This document shows, piece by piece, positions 17,001 through 27,158 of a stretch of 64,000 nucleotides of DNA. The stretch is from Janthinobacterium tructae (GTDB taxonomy: Bacteria > Pseudomonadota > Gammaproteobacteria > Burkholderiales > Burkholderiaceae_D): the NCBI RefSeq assembly GCF_006517255.1, contig NZ_CP041185.1, positions 5,828,001-5,892,000 on the forward strand, given 5' to 3'. Every line of letters starts with the position of its first letter. Position 1 is the first letter of the stretch. The notes below the pieces were generated by a model. That model searched no databases. It worked only from the letters and a program-made list of their open reading frames with translations, and was not told the origin of the DNA. Made by a program: the position numbers and the translations under genes.

Positions 17001-17274
17001 CATCATCGGTGGCACCATCACCTCGACGATTCTGACCCTGCTGGTCGTACCGACCTTCTATGACAGCATCGAAATCGCCCGCGATGGCGCCGTGGCCAAG
17101 TTCCACCGCCGCGCCGCGCGCATGCCCGTGGTCGTGGCCATGATATTGACCTTGCTCGAATGCGTGCTGACCTTGCTGCTGGTGCGCTTCGTCTACCGCA
17201 TGCTGAAAAAGGCCGTGCTGTTCCTGATGGGACGCCGTACGCCGAAAGCGGCGTCGGTCAGCCTGCAAAAATAG
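14053..17274 (+). CDS. RND efflux permease (HAE1-type)
   Basis: 1073 residues, the normal length. TM1 starts FSIKRPTATIVLILAMMCVG. Two large periplasmic loops follow TM1 and TM7. The TM4 region GLSLAIGVLIDDAIVVREN carries the Asp-Asp proton-relay pair. The second half ends with MGLVAKNAILLLDAARKREEEG and MRLRPILMTTFALIAGMFPVALG. It works as a trimer in the inner membrane exchanging H+ for drugs or other amphiphiles. It forms an operon with the adaptor (3-bp gap), and a strong terminator follows. The sequence suggests HAE1 rather than heavy-metal export, but substrate range cannot be read from it. Confidence 0.92.
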   Translation: MFLSDFSIKRPTATIVLILAMMCVGLLALKKLRVNQNPDVEVPFIVVSIPYPGASPDTVEREVVNRLEKSLQSISGVTEVNSDSNEGSATIFLKFSFNTNLIEASDNIRNAIAAVRYKLPTEMREPILQRIDPAAEPIMQLALSSNTQSHAEISRLAEDVLSDRFRTVDGVALVNVGGSLKRELSVLLRAEKLREYNVSVSDVVTALRNQNTNAPVGKVRGTLDEKSIRLVGRIESPSDFEKVVIKRRGEEIVRLAQVATIVDGFAEVNSLSMRSGKPNVGISITRVRDASTVSVANKIRDMVAEINKTLPKGTILQVTRDGGENAQHSLNNVIESLVLGAVLTIFVVYAFLNSWRSTLITALSLPTSVIAAFIAVWLCGFTLNFMTLLGLSLAIGVLIDDAIVVRENIVRHMQMGKDRRTAALEGTAEIGMAVAATTFSIIAVFIPVAFMPGISGEWFRPFALTVTCSVLVSLGISFTLDPMLSAYWGDPIEEHAAPKKGIGRVLEKFNHWFDHQADRYGRVIAWALHHRRWMAVIAFGSLVGAIALHATHGGTSFLPASDSGNLMINVRTPSSSSIEYSRLKLEAAAVLARTLPETKDTNSSINAGGGRVYVDIGKRNTRKRSAKEIAVELREKMSRLVGAEYVVQDDLSNGSQKPIQVEFTGPDSRKLMEITNAYMDKLRAIPGAVDVGLSEQDPKNELQIELNRGLANSMGISVNDAAQSLRVAFAGVEVGDWVDPTGETRDVAVRLHPDDRVASENIERLPISVTGTSQMVPLDQIATITMGKGPSGIEHKNGKRTITVSANAQGRSNGEVTSDAMKLANSIDFPPGYGLALGGAGQDQQELFTEMLIALVMGIGLMYLILVMQFGSFTAPVAVMMSLPLSLIGVVVALVITNNTLNLMSFIGIIMLMGLVAKNAILLLDAARKREEEGHGREDALMYAGRMRLRPILMTTFALIAGMFPVALGLGEGGEFYRPLAIAIIGGTITSTILTLLVVPTFYDSIEIARDGAVAKFHRRAARMPVVVAMILTLLECVLTLLLVRFVYRMLKKAVLFLMGRRTPKAASVSLQK

Positions 17275-17315
17275 TACCGGGCCAAGGCGCGGCTTGCGCT
17301 GCGCCGTGGTATTTC

Positions 17316-17345
17316 AAGAGCCTTCCGCGGAAGGCTCTTTTTTTG
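17316..17345 (+). terminator. Terminator of the RND operon
   Basis: An 11-bp stem (17316-17326 with 17329-17339) around CCGCGG is followed by a T run to 17345. It lies about 40 nt after the permease stop codon. Confidence 0.9.
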
Positions 17346-17366
17346 CCTGCCCGCTTGGCCAGGGGA

Positions 17367-17699
17367 CTAACTGTTGCGTGGCGGCGTGGTGCCTGTCCCT
17401 GTACCTGTTCCCGGTGGCGTGCCATTTTGAGGCGGGGTGGTGGCGGGCGGCGTGGTCGTGCCATCGGGGTTGGTGGTGGTGCCCGGTGTCATGCCTGGCG
17501 TGGCCGGCGTGGTGGTGTCCGGGTTGGTCGTGCCTGTGGTGCCGGACGTGCCGCTGGTGGCGGGCGGCGTTGCCGGCGCAGTGGTAGCGGGCGTGGCGGT
17601 GGTGCTGGTGTCGCTGTGTTTGTTGCAAGCGCCCAGCAGCGCACAGACGATGGCGCTACCGAGGACGAGCTTGCTGGTGGTCAGGAGTGGAGCCGTCAT
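17367..17699 (-). CDS. Small Thr/Pro/Gly-rich lipoprotein
   Basis: 110 residues. A signal peptide with lipobox (CALLGAC, Cys25) is followed by a low-complexity tail made almost only of Thr, Pro, Gly and Ala (TTPATPG, TGTGTGTTPP type runs). An intact reading frame, a lipobox and a Shine-Dalgarno (AAGGAAC) support it being real. It resembles extended, possibly surface-exposed lipoprotein spacers. No folded domain is visible; function unknown. Confidence 0.6.
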   Translation of the reverse strand: MTAPLLTTSKLVLGSAIVCALLGACNKHSDTSTTATPATTAPATPPATSGTSGTTGTTNPDTTTPATPGMTPGTTTNPDGTTTPPATTPPQNGTPPGTGTGTGTTPPRNS

Positions 17700-17938
17700 G
17701 ATTGTTCCTTTTCAGTGGAAGACTGTCGTGGAAACGCATGCCTCGCCAGATTGCGTATCTGAAACATGGCTGGCATCGCTTGCAAGGTTTAGAGCGGGTG
17801 GGCCGGCACAGGTTCACCGGACTTGCACAGGCGTGGTGCTGGCGGGGGCGGGCAGAGCGCTGGGTTTGACGTAGCGCAAACCCGCAATGGATATGGCCAG
17901 TTGGGCCAGGGCAGGATACCCTGGCCGCGCAAGGACAT

Positions 17939-18862
17939 TTATTTTGCCGCAGGGGCCTTGCTCACTTCCACTTCCCAATCCACGCCCGAGGCGACGTGGT
18001 GTTGGGCGGCAAAGTCACCCTGGCTGATGGCCACGGCCACGTCGAGCAGGCTGTTCAGGTAGACCAGGGGCTTGCCCTTGGCGACGCCGCCAAACGTGTG
18101 TTCGAAGGGCGCCGTGACCTTGGCCACTTGCTTGCCCTTGTGCAAGATGCGCACTTGCAGCGGGTCATGCAGTTTTACCTGCAATTCGTCGAGCAGCGAT
18201 TTCGGAATATTCGTCCATACATTGCCATATTTCACGTCCAGCACGGGTACGATGCCGCGGATGGTATTGCCGTCGCGTACAGGTTTTTGATACGCGATTT
18301 TCACCACGGATTCGCTCGGCAATTGCGGGCCCACCTGTTCATAGCTGATGGCGCCCGAGGCCAGGCGCGCACCGACATACGCGTACACGTCGCGGCCATG
18401 GAAGGTGTACGACTCGGCGGAGCCAGCCAGGCGGTTGACCTTCTCATCGATTTCGCGCAGTTCGGCTACGCCGTCGCGCTCGGCGATCAGGGTGAACAGG
18501 CCATTGTCCGGTCCCACGAAGTAGCGGCCACCCTTGGTTTTCAGCACCACCGACTTGCGGTTGGTCCCCACGCCAGGATCAATGACGGAAACAAACACCG
18601 TGCCTTGCGGCCAGTAATTGGCCGTCTGGTACAGGCGGTAGGCACCCAGCCAGATGTCGTAGTCGGGAATCTGGTGCGTCAGGTCCGAGATGGTGAGCTG
18701 GGGATCGACGCCATAGGCGACGCCATGCATGGCGGACACGGCGCCGTCGGCCGTGCCGAAGTCCGTCATCAGTACCAGCGGTGCGGCAGCCTGTGCGGGC
18801 GACAGCAGAAGCGCGCTCAGGCAGGCACCGGCGACGAGGTGGGAGATGCGTTTGATGATCAT
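17939..18862 (-). CDS. Exported SAM hydroxide adenosyltransferase / SAM hydrolase family protein (DUF62)
   Basis: 307 residues with a clear Sec signal peptide (cleavage near SPAQAAA). The DUF62/fluorinase-like fold is marked by LVLMTDFGTADGAVSAMHG, VIDPGVGTNR, YFVGPDNGLFT and TFHGRDVYAYVGARLASG. The family's Asp-Arg-His triad that activates water is present as D95, R102 and H155. Known members hydrolyse S-adenosylmethionine to adenosine and methionine in the cytosol, whereas this one should act in the periplasm, which is unusual. It lies 17 bp downstream of a TonB-dependent receptor, implying that the receptor imports the substrate or a related nucleoside. Confidence 0.85.
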   Translation of the reverse strand: MIIKRISHLVAGACLSALLLSPAQAAAPLVLMTDFGTADGAVSAMHGVAYGVDPQLTISDLTHQIPDYDIWLGAYRLYQTANYWPQGTVFVSVIDPGVGTNRKSVVLKTKGGRYFVGPDNGLFTLIAERDGVAELREIDEKVNRLAGSAESYTFHGRDVYAYVGARLASGAISYEQVGPQLPSESVVKIAYQKPVRDGNTIRGIVPVLDVKYGNVWTNIPKSLLDELQVKLHDPLQVRILHKGKQVAKVTAPFEHTFGGVAKGKPLVYLNSLLDVAVAISQGDFAAQHHVASGVDWEVEVSKAPAAK

Positions 18863-18879
18863 ATGCTCTTTCCGTGACT

Positions 18880-21387
<2,508 letters not shown>

Positions 21388-21581
21388 GGCGTGGTCCTTT
21401 GGGCTCGATTAGTGTTGGTGTGGAAACAGTTGCCATGAGCTTAAGGGAGGCTCCCGCCGGCGCTAACGATTCTTTCTGGATATGCTTATGCTGTTGTTTT
21501 TATGCCGCCAGGAACGCAGCAGGGAAGGCGTGATGTAGGCAAGGCGTGCTGTCGATAGCGTCCACGCATGCCTCCGAAGTA

Positions 21582-22346
21582 TCAGGATTTGGGCGCGGCC
21601 GGCATGTCGGGCTGGGCCGTGACAGGGGTGCCGGCCGCTTCCAGCGGCGCGACGAAGTTGCACAGGTCCAGCTGCAGCTTGCCGTGCCTGCCCAGGGCGG
21701 GATTGAAGGCGTACGAAGTGATGCCGCAGTTGGGCACGTCGGCAGCCTTGTCGATGGCCAGGATGGCTTGCTCGTCGCAGCGTTCCAGCAGGTAGCGGAA
21801 ACAGTTGACGATGACCTGGTGGCCGACAATCAGCACCCGTTCGCCCCGGTATTCGCGCGTGATGGTGTCGAGCACGCTGCGCAGGCGCAGGATGACGTCG
21901 CACCAGCTTTCGCCGCCCGGTGGACGGAAATAAAATTTACCGACGTGCTGGCGCTGCTCGTACAGTTCCGGGTACTTGCTGGCAATGCCGTGCACGGTCA
22001 GGCGGTCGAGAATGCCGAATTCCTTTTCGCGCAGGCGTTCGTCGGCCACCACGGAGGCGAGGCTGTCCGCATCGATGCGCGCCAGCACGGCTTGCGCCGT
22101 CTGCTGCGCCCGCACGTAGGGCGAGTACAGCACGACGGTCGGTTGTTGTTCAGGGGGGAGGGTGGCGAACCAGTCGCCCAGGGCTTGCGCCTGGCGCGCG
22201 CCCAGCTCGGAGAGGGAGACGTCGACATCGCGCTCGGCAATGGCGATCAGTAACTGTTTTTCCGCTTCGGCGGCATCGCGCGCCACGTTGCCGGCGCTTT
22301 GGCCGTGACGCACGATCCAGATGTGTTGCGGCCATTTCTGTTCCAT
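21582..22346 (-). CDS. Histidine phosphatase family protein
   Basis: 254 residues from the ATG at 22346, chosen because GAGGAAGG precedes it; a frame to 22400 lacks this. The catalytic RHG motif is at 13-15 (WIVRHGQSAGNV), followed by LSELGARQAQALG, YSPYVRAQQTA, ERLREKEFGILD (the acid/base Glu region) and a second catalytic His in VLIVGHQVIVNCFRYLL. This is the phosphoglycerate-mutase-like branch-1 fold. It is cytosolic, with an unknown phosphorylated substrate. Not obviously linked in function to its neighbours. Confidence 0.88.
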   Translation of the reverse strand: MEQKWPQHIWIVRHGQSAGNVARDAAEAEKQLLIAIAERDVDVSLSELGARQAQALGDWFATLPPEQQPTVVLYSPYVRAQQTAQAVLARIDADSLASVVADERLREKEFGILDRLTVHGIASKYPELYEQRQHVGKFYFRPPGGESWCDVILRLRSVLDTITREYRGERVLIVGHQVIVNCFRYLLERCDEQAILAIDKAADVPNCGITSYAFNPALGRHGKLQLDLCNFVAPLEAAGTPVTAQPDMPAAPKS

Positions 22347-22426
22347 CGCCTTGCGCCTTCCTCTGTATTTATTATGAGTAAATATAGAGAAAAGCGGCAA
22401 GGCGCGGCGCGCCGGTGGATGGCTTC

Positions 22427-23827
22427 TTAGGCGGCGTGTTCCGCTTCGTCCAAGTCGGGTGCGTCGTCGCTGTTGTAGACGGCCAGGTCGGTCTGTCCCA
22501 TGACCCTGCTGGTGACGGTGCCGGCCGTGATCGAGCCGCTCACATTCAGGGCCGTGCGGCCCATGTCGATCAGCGGCTCGACGGAGATCAGCAAGCCGGC
22601 CAGCGCGACGGGCAAGTCCATCGCCGACAGCACGATCAGGGCGGCAAACGTGGCGCCGCCGCCCACGCCGGCCACGCCGACGGAACCGATGGTAATGATG
22701 GCCAGCAGCGGCAGCAGGAAGCTGACGGTGAACGGGTCGACGCCGACGGTGGGGGCGATCATCACGGCCAGCATGGCCGGGTAGATACCCGCACAGCCGT
22801 TCTGGCCGATGGTCGAGCCGAACGAGGCGGCGAAGTTGGCGATGCCTTCCGGCGTGCCCAGGCGCTGGGTTTGCGTCTGCACGCTCATCGGGATCGAACC
22901 GGCGCTCGTGCGCGAGGTAAACGCGAAGGCCAGCACGGGGAAGACTTTTTTCACGAAGCGCAGCGGGTTCAGGCCCACGCCGGCGATGATGGCCAGGTGC
23001 ACGAGGAACATCAATATCAGCGCGCTGTAGGAAGCGACGACGAAGTTGATCAGTTTCAAGATGTCCGTGTAGCTGGACGACGCCACCACTTCAAACATCA
23101 GCGCGAATACGCCGTATGGCGTCAGGCGCAGCACCAGGGTGACCATGCGCATGACGATGGCGTGCGCCACTTTCATGAAGCTTTCGAAGGAAGCGAAGAT
23201 TTCCGGCTTTTTCGCCGCGATGCCCGTGGCCGAGATGCCGATGAAGATGGAAAACACCACCACGGCGATGGTCGACGTCTTGCGCGCGCCCGTCATGTCG
23301 AGGAAGGGGTTGGTCGGCACGAAGCTGACCAGCAATTTTGGTAATGACAGGGCTTTCGCCGTTTCCAGCGAGCCTTGCAGCTGCACGCCGCGCGCCACTT
23401 CGGCGGCGCTCGAGGTCAGGCCGACAGCCGTCAGGCCGAACAGCTTGGCCATCAAGATGCCCAGCGCGGCGGCGATCGTGGTGGTAATGAGCAGGGTGCC
23501 GATGGTCAGTGCGCTGATCTTGCCCAGGGAACTCGCATCCTTGAGCTTTAAAATGGCGGAAATAATCGAGACCATGATCAGCGGCATGATGATCATCTGC
23601 AACAGTTTGACGTAGCCGCTACCGACGATGTCGATGTATTCATTGGTGCCCGCGATGATGGGCGAACCGGCGCCATACAGCGCTTGCACGGCCGCACCGA
23701 GCAGCACGCCCAGGCCCAGGCCCGTGAAGACGCGCACGGTAAACGTCGCGTGTTTGCGTTGCTGGTGGAACATGAAGGCGAAGACGAGCAACGCAACGAG
23801 CAGGTTCAGAATGATGTTAATTGCCAT
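22427..23827 (-). CDS. tcyP: Dicarboxylate/amino-acid:cation symporter, TcyP (cystine)-like
   Basis: 466 residues with eight predicted helices and two re-entrant loops of the DAACS fold. The text resembles the E. coli L-cystine symporter: MAINIILNLLVALLVF at the N-terminus, YVKLLQMIIMPLIMVSIISAILKLKDASSLGK, the Ser-rich hairpin AFTSRTSAGSIPMSVQTQ, and the substrate/Na+ region FGSTIGQNGCAGIYPAMLAVM. It imports cystine or a related amino acid at the inner membrane. A monocistronic unit with its own promoter region upstream; no regulatory box recognised. Confidence 0.82.
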   Translation of the reverse strand: MAINIILNLLVALLVFAFMFHQQRKHATFTVRVFTGLGLGVLLGAAVQALYGAGSPIIAGTNEYIDIVGSGYVKLLQMIIMPLIMVSIISAILKLKDASSLGKISALTIGTLLITTTIAAALGILMAKLFGLTAVGLTSSAAEVARGVQLQGSLETAKALSLPKLLVSFVPTNPFLDMTGARKTSTIAVVVFSIFIGISATGIAAKKPEIFASFESFMKVAHAIVMRMVTLVLRLTPYGVFALMFEVVASSSYTDILKLINFVVASYSALILMFLVHLAIIAGVGLNPLRFVKKVFPVLAFAFTSRTSAGSIPMSVQTQTQRLGTPEGIANFAASFGSTIGQNGCAGIYPAMLAVMIAPTVGVDPFTVSFLLPLLAIITIGSVGVAGVGGGATFAALIVLSAMDLPVALAGLLISVEPLIDMGRTALNVSGSITAGTVTSRVMGQTDLAVYNSDDAPDLDEAEHAA

Positions 23828-24085
23828 GAAGGGGGCCTTATCTTGGTTTTATTCGAGACTGCGGAGAGCACTTTACTACAAGTCATTGCTGCCCCAGCCT
23901 GGGGCGAAAGGGCAAGCACTGTACAGTACTATGGGGGTGTTTTACGCAGTACTGCTGCGAATATTACGCTATATAAATATGCTCCACAGGCATAAGCCTT
24001 CGGGATGATTGTGAAATTGGCTATTTCGTGCCAGCATGGTTTTCCCGTTTGCTAATATGCGCGCGTTATTTTAATAAGGAAAAAA

Positions 24086-24463
24086 ATGAATGCTTTAACG
24101 GAAGTACAAGTGCTGGATGCGGAAGAGCGCTTGCGCCTTGCCATGATGGCCTCCGACGTGGCCACGCTGAATGCCTTGCTGGCCGACGAGTTACTGTTTA
24201 CCAATCACCTGGGTCATCTGCTGAGCAAGCATGCGGACCTGGCCGCGCACGAGCAGCGCCTGCTGGCCATCACGGACTTGCGCGCGTCCGAGCGCCATGT
24301 GCGCATCAACGGCAACGTGGCCGTGGTCTCCGTGCGCATGCAGCTGACGGGCAAGTATCACGACGTGGAAACGCATGGCGACTTCCGTTTTACGCGCGTG
24401 TGGACGCAGGATGCGGCCGGCGCGCTGCAAGTGATCGCCGCCCATTCGGGCGTCGTGGCTTGA
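24086..24463 (+). CDS. NTF2-like / DUF4440 family protein
   Basis: 125 residues. AAGGAAAAAA precedes the ATG. The cone-shaped alpha+beta fold is suggested by the N-terminal helices (AEERLRLAMMASDVATLNALLADELLFTNHLGHLLSKHADL) and the four-strand tail (RHVRINGNVAVVSVRMQLTG, FRFTRVWTQ, LQVIAAHSGVVA). Such proteins range from polyketide cyclases to stress-related binding proteins; no catalytic residues can be assigned. It is followed 13 bp later by a small membrane-protein gene. Confidence 0.75.
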   Translation: MNALTEVQVLDAEERLRLAMMASDVATLNALLADELLFTNHLGHLLSKHADLAAHEQRLLAITDLRASERHVRINGNVAVVSVRMQLTGKYHDVETHGDFRFTRVWTQDAAGALQVIAAHSGVVA

Positions 24464-24476
24464 GGAGCAGGATTTA

Positions 24477-24866
24477 GTGGATCATCGTTCCAAAGGGCAG
24501 CTGTTTGAAGCTGTCATCGCAGCCGGCCCGGCCACGCTGGCCATCACGGCCGGCTATCCCGTGCTCTTGTACAACCTGGTGCGCACCTGGGCCGACGCCC
24601 CCGGAGACCATGCCCTGGCCGCTCTGCTGCTGACGGGCGGCCTGTGGACCTTGCTGGAATTCTGGCGCATCGCCCTGGCGACGGTGGCGCGCAAGGCCTA
24701 TGTGTTCAACTGGCGCTTCTGGCTGGCCATCGCCGCTTTTCTTGCCTGCTTCGTGCGCTTTGTGCCGGACATGCCGGCCGGACTGATGCTGGTATTGATG
24801 GTGCTGCCTGCGCTGGCGTGGACGCATTTCATTTTGCTGCAGATCAAGCGGCCGCGCGACTTGTAA
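24477..24866 (+). CDS. Small integral membrane protein of unknown function
   Basis: 129 residues. The GTG start at 24477 follows GGAGCAGGA. Four hydrophobic segments are visible (around 16-32, 44-66, 78-92 and 100-120). The cytosolic C-terminus is basic (LLQIKRPRDL). No charged or metal-binding motif in the membrane was noted. Probably co-transcribed with the NTF2-like gene. The stop is only 3 bp from the convergent yigZ stop, with no visible terminator. Function unknown. Confidence 0.65.
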   Translation: MDHRSKGQLFEAVIAAGPATLAITAGYPVLLYNLVRTWADAPGDHALAALLLTGGLWTLLEFWRIALATVARKAYVFNWRFWLAIAAFLACFVRFVPDMPAGLMLVLMVLPALAWTHFILLQIKRPRDL

Positions 24867-24869
24867 GGC

Positions 24870-25475
24870 TTACTCTTCCTCTTCGGCTTCTTCCTTCAGC
24901 CAGTGGATACGCCCATTGCCCGCCTCATGCAGATGAGCGAGCAGGGCGGTGGCCGCCGTTTCAGGCAGGCTGAAGTCGAACAGCACGTTTTCGCCGTGCG
25001 CCACGTTCAGCAGCGTGGCGCCGGCACCGTCGAGCTCGCGGCGCAGCATGCCTTCCATCGCATACGGCACCGTGCAGCGCAGGGACCTTTGGCGCACGAT
25101 GGCCGTCTTTTCCGCCTGCAGCAGCGCTTGCGCCACGCTGTCCGTGTAGGCGCGCACCAGGCCGCCTGCGCCCAGCTTGATCCCGCCGAAGTAGCGCACG
25201 ACGGTCGCCAGCACGCCTTCCAAGTCCTGGTGGCGCAGCACGTCGAGCATGGGCCGCCCTGCCGTGCCGCTCGGTTCGCCATCATCGACGGCCGCCGACT
25301 GCCCGCCCGCCAGCAGCGCCCAGCACACATGGCAGGCGCCCGGATGCTGGGCTTTCAAGTCATTGACCACCTGCTGCGCGCTGGCGCGGTCCGTCATCGG
25401 CTGCACGCAACCGATGAAACGGCTTTTCTTGATGATCAGTTCGCTGTGGACGGAGGTGGCAATGGTAAACGGCAT
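24870..25475 (-). CDS. yigZ: YigZ / IMPACT family protein
   Basis: 201 residues from the ATG at 25475 (MPFTIATSVHSELIIKKSRFIG), chosen by homology; an open frame continues upstream to 25751 but overlaps the next gene. The UPF0029 core is clear: ISCV-like GCVQPMTDRASAQQVVNDLKAQHPGACHVCWALL, DDGEPSGTAGRPMLDVL, VRYFGGIKLGAGGLVRAYTDSVAQAL, then a second RNA-binding-like alpha/beta domain and an acidic tail (EEAEEEE). The family is conserved but its role is uncertain; eukaryotic IMPACT regulates translation. A truncated copy of its 5' end lies at 26737-26883. Confidence 0.88.
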   Translation of the reverse strand: MPFTIATSVHSELIIKKSRFIGCVQPMTDRASAQQVVNDLKAQHPGACHVCWALLAGGQSAAVDDGEPSGTAGRPMLDVLRHQDLEGVLATVVRYFGGIKLGAGGLVRAYTDSVAQALLQAEKTAIVRQRSLRCTVPYAMEGMLRRELDGAGATLLNVAHGENVLFDFSLPETAATALLAHLHEAGNGRIHWLKEEAEEEE

Positions 25476-25542
25476 GGCGGGTGCGAAGGCGGGCAAAGCA
25501 GCATGATAGAGGAAATGCGCGCCGGCGACGAGCCGGTACCTC

Positions 25543-25800
25543 CTACTTGCCCGATGGCGACACGAGCGCGCGCAGCGCCGCGTCGCGCACCTGCACAATG
25601 TCGAACAGTCCCAGCGCATGCAGGGCGGGCAGGGCGTCCACAATGTCGCGCTCGGCGATGGCCTTTTCGTCGATGCTGCTGGCGTCGTCCAGCCACAGCC
25701 GGGCATTGGCGAGAAAAGCGCCCACCGTGCCCTTGCGCACGGTGACGCCATTGAACTGGCCCTGGTTTTGTTGATCGGCTAATACGTCTTCTGCACGCAT
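25543..25800 (-). CDS. Short conserved protein of unknown function
   Basis: 85 residues. AGGAG precedes the ATG. The sequence contains GQFNGVTVRKGTVGAFLANARLWLDD and DIVDALPALHALGLFDIVQVRDAALRALV, which I recognise as a pattern shared by small uncharacterised proteobacterial proteins but cannot tie to a function. It is soluble, with no Cys and no signal. It lies 67 bp upstream of yigZ on the same strand and divergent from the AraC regulator gene, 66 bp away. Confidence 0.6.
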   Translation of the reverse strand: MRAEDVLADQQNQGQFNGVTVRKGTVGAFLANARLWLDDASSIDEKAIAERDIVDALPALHALGLFDIVQVRDAALRALVSPSGK

Positions 25801-25866
25801 GGTGAACTCCTGAAGGTTGGAAAGACTTCACTGTATGATGGCCGGATTGTCTTGCCTGCGTTGTTT

Positions 25867-26664
25867 ATGTCATTCGATACGTCAAATCCGTCAATCTTGC
25901 CACCGCAGCGATTGCTGCGTGCCGTGCGCATTGCCCAGCCGCAGGAACGGGTGACGGCGGCGCATTGCCATGCCAGCGGCCAGCTGTTCGGCGCCATGCG
26001 GGGCTTGCTTTCCGTTGCCGCCGACAGCGGACAGTGGGTGGTGCCGGCCAGCCACTGCGTGTGGGTGCCGCCCCATCACGTCCATGCGCTGCGTTCGCAT
26101 GGACCGTTTGCGGGCTGGAGCGTGTATGTGGACGAGACCAGCTGCGCCGGCTTGCCCGCCGCGCCTTGCGTGATGCGCGTCTCGGGCTTGCTGCGCGAGG
26201 CGGTGGGCCGCGCCAGCACCTGGGACGAGGGCACGCTGGACATGCGGCAGGCCCGCGTGGCGGGCGTGATCCTCGACGAGATCGCCGCCGCGCCGCACGA
26301 ATCCTTCGGCTTGCCCCTGCCCACGGACCCGCGCCTTGTGCGCGTGGCGCGCGCCGTGCTCGATGACCTGGCCGACGAACGGGGCGTGGAAGCACTGGCC
26401 GCCTGGGCCGGCGTCTCGCCGCGCACCCTGGCGCGCCGATTCACGATCGAGACGGGTTTTGCGCCCTCCGCCTGGCGCCAGCGCGCCCGCATCCTGCGCG
26501 CCCTGGAATTATTGGCCGCAGGCCAGCCCGTGACGACGATTGCGCTGGACCTGGGCTACGACAACGTCAGCGCCTTCATCGCCATGTTCAAGCGCGTGAT
26601 GGGGGTGACGCCGGGCAGGTATGGGGAAGGGCATGGCAGTGAATCGAGCAATATCGGTATTTAA
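25867..26664 (+). CDS. AraC-family transcriptional regulator
   Basis: 265 residues from the ATG at 25867; a TTG at 25852 would add five residues. The N-terminal half is a cupin-like sensor (AQPQERVTAAHCHASGQLFGAMRGLLSV, WVVPASHCVWVPPHHVHALRSHG). The C-terminal ~90 residues hold two helix-turn-helix motifs (VEALAAWAGVSPRTLARRFTIETGFAPSAWRQ and QPVTTIALDLGYDNVSAFIAMFKRVMGVTPGRY). It probably regulates itself or the divergent 85-residue gene and yigZ. The effector is unknown. Confidence 0.85.
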   Translation: MSFDTSNPSILPPQRLLRAVRIAQPQERVTAAHCHASGQLFGAMRGLLSVAADSGQWVVPASHCVWVPPHHVHALRSHGPFAGWSVYVDETSCAGLPAAPCVMRVSGLLREAVGRASTWDEGTLDMRQARVAGVILDEIAAAPHESFGLPLPTDPRLVRVARAVLDDLADERGVEALAAWAGVSPRTLARRFTIETGFAPSAWRQRARILRALELLAAGQPVTTIALDLGYDNVSAFIAMFKRVMGVTPGRYGEGHGSESSNIGI

Positions 26665-26736
26665 TAAAGCGCAACTTGCTGCCGATGGAGGCGGCCAAGG
26701 ATGAAATCGTGTACGAATGCCGGACCTGACTCCGGC

Positions 26737-26883
26737 CCCGCAGGCGCCCGGATGCTGCGCCTTCCAATCGTTGACCACCTGCTGCGCGCTGGCGCGGTCC
26801 GTCATCGGCTGCACGCAGCCGATGCAAGGGCTTCTCCTGATGATCAGGCCGCTGTGGAAGGGGGAGGCGATGGTTAGCGGCAT
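26737..26883 (-). pseudogene. Truncated duplicate of the yigZ 5' end
   Basis: Read from 26883, this strand encodes 49 residues nearly identical to the YigZ N-terminus (MPLTIASPFHSGLIIRR, CIGCVQPMTDRASAQQ, VVNDWKAQHPGACG), after which similarity stops abruptly. Similarity continues about 40 bp upstream of the start into non-coding DNA, so the copy arose by DNA duplication of roughly 25329-25522. It lies about 1.2 kb from the intact gene, with the AraC gene between. Substitutions such as KK to RR and RF to PC show drift. Nothing else is recognised in the gap 26665-27158. Confidence 0.8.
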
Positions 26884-27158
26884 GGCGGGGACGACAGCGC
26901 GCAAAGCAGCTTGATAGGGGCAATGCGCGTGGCAGGGAGGGGGGCGAGGATGGCGCATCCGCTTCCCGCCTTGCGGCCTGTTCATTGGCTTTCGCTGTTG
27001 AAAAAGATGCAGCGATTGTTGTTATTTATGCAGTGACAATCCGTTAGCTTTCAGCCTGAAAAAGCGAGGAATATCTCATCTGTGGCGCGACGGCAGCGTG
27101 CCATGTGGCGCAAGGATCTGCTTCACGCGGCTACTTGCCGCTCATGAAAGGGGATGTC

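Noticed and set aside
12871..17268. A 1465-residue minus-strand open frame opposite the RND genes
   Set aside because: It is His/Gln/Arg-rich antisense shadow typical of high-GC coding DNA; the plus-strand RND permease and adaptor are clearly real.
17904..17926. GGCCAGGG/CCCTGGCC stem after the SAM hydrolase-like gene
   Set aside because: An 8-bp stem is present but has no T tract on the minus strand, so I did not list it as a terminator.
23900..24000. Repeated AGTACT/GTACTG motifs upstream of tcyP as regulator sites
   Set aside because: They are short and not symmetrically spaced, so no clear operator could be defined.
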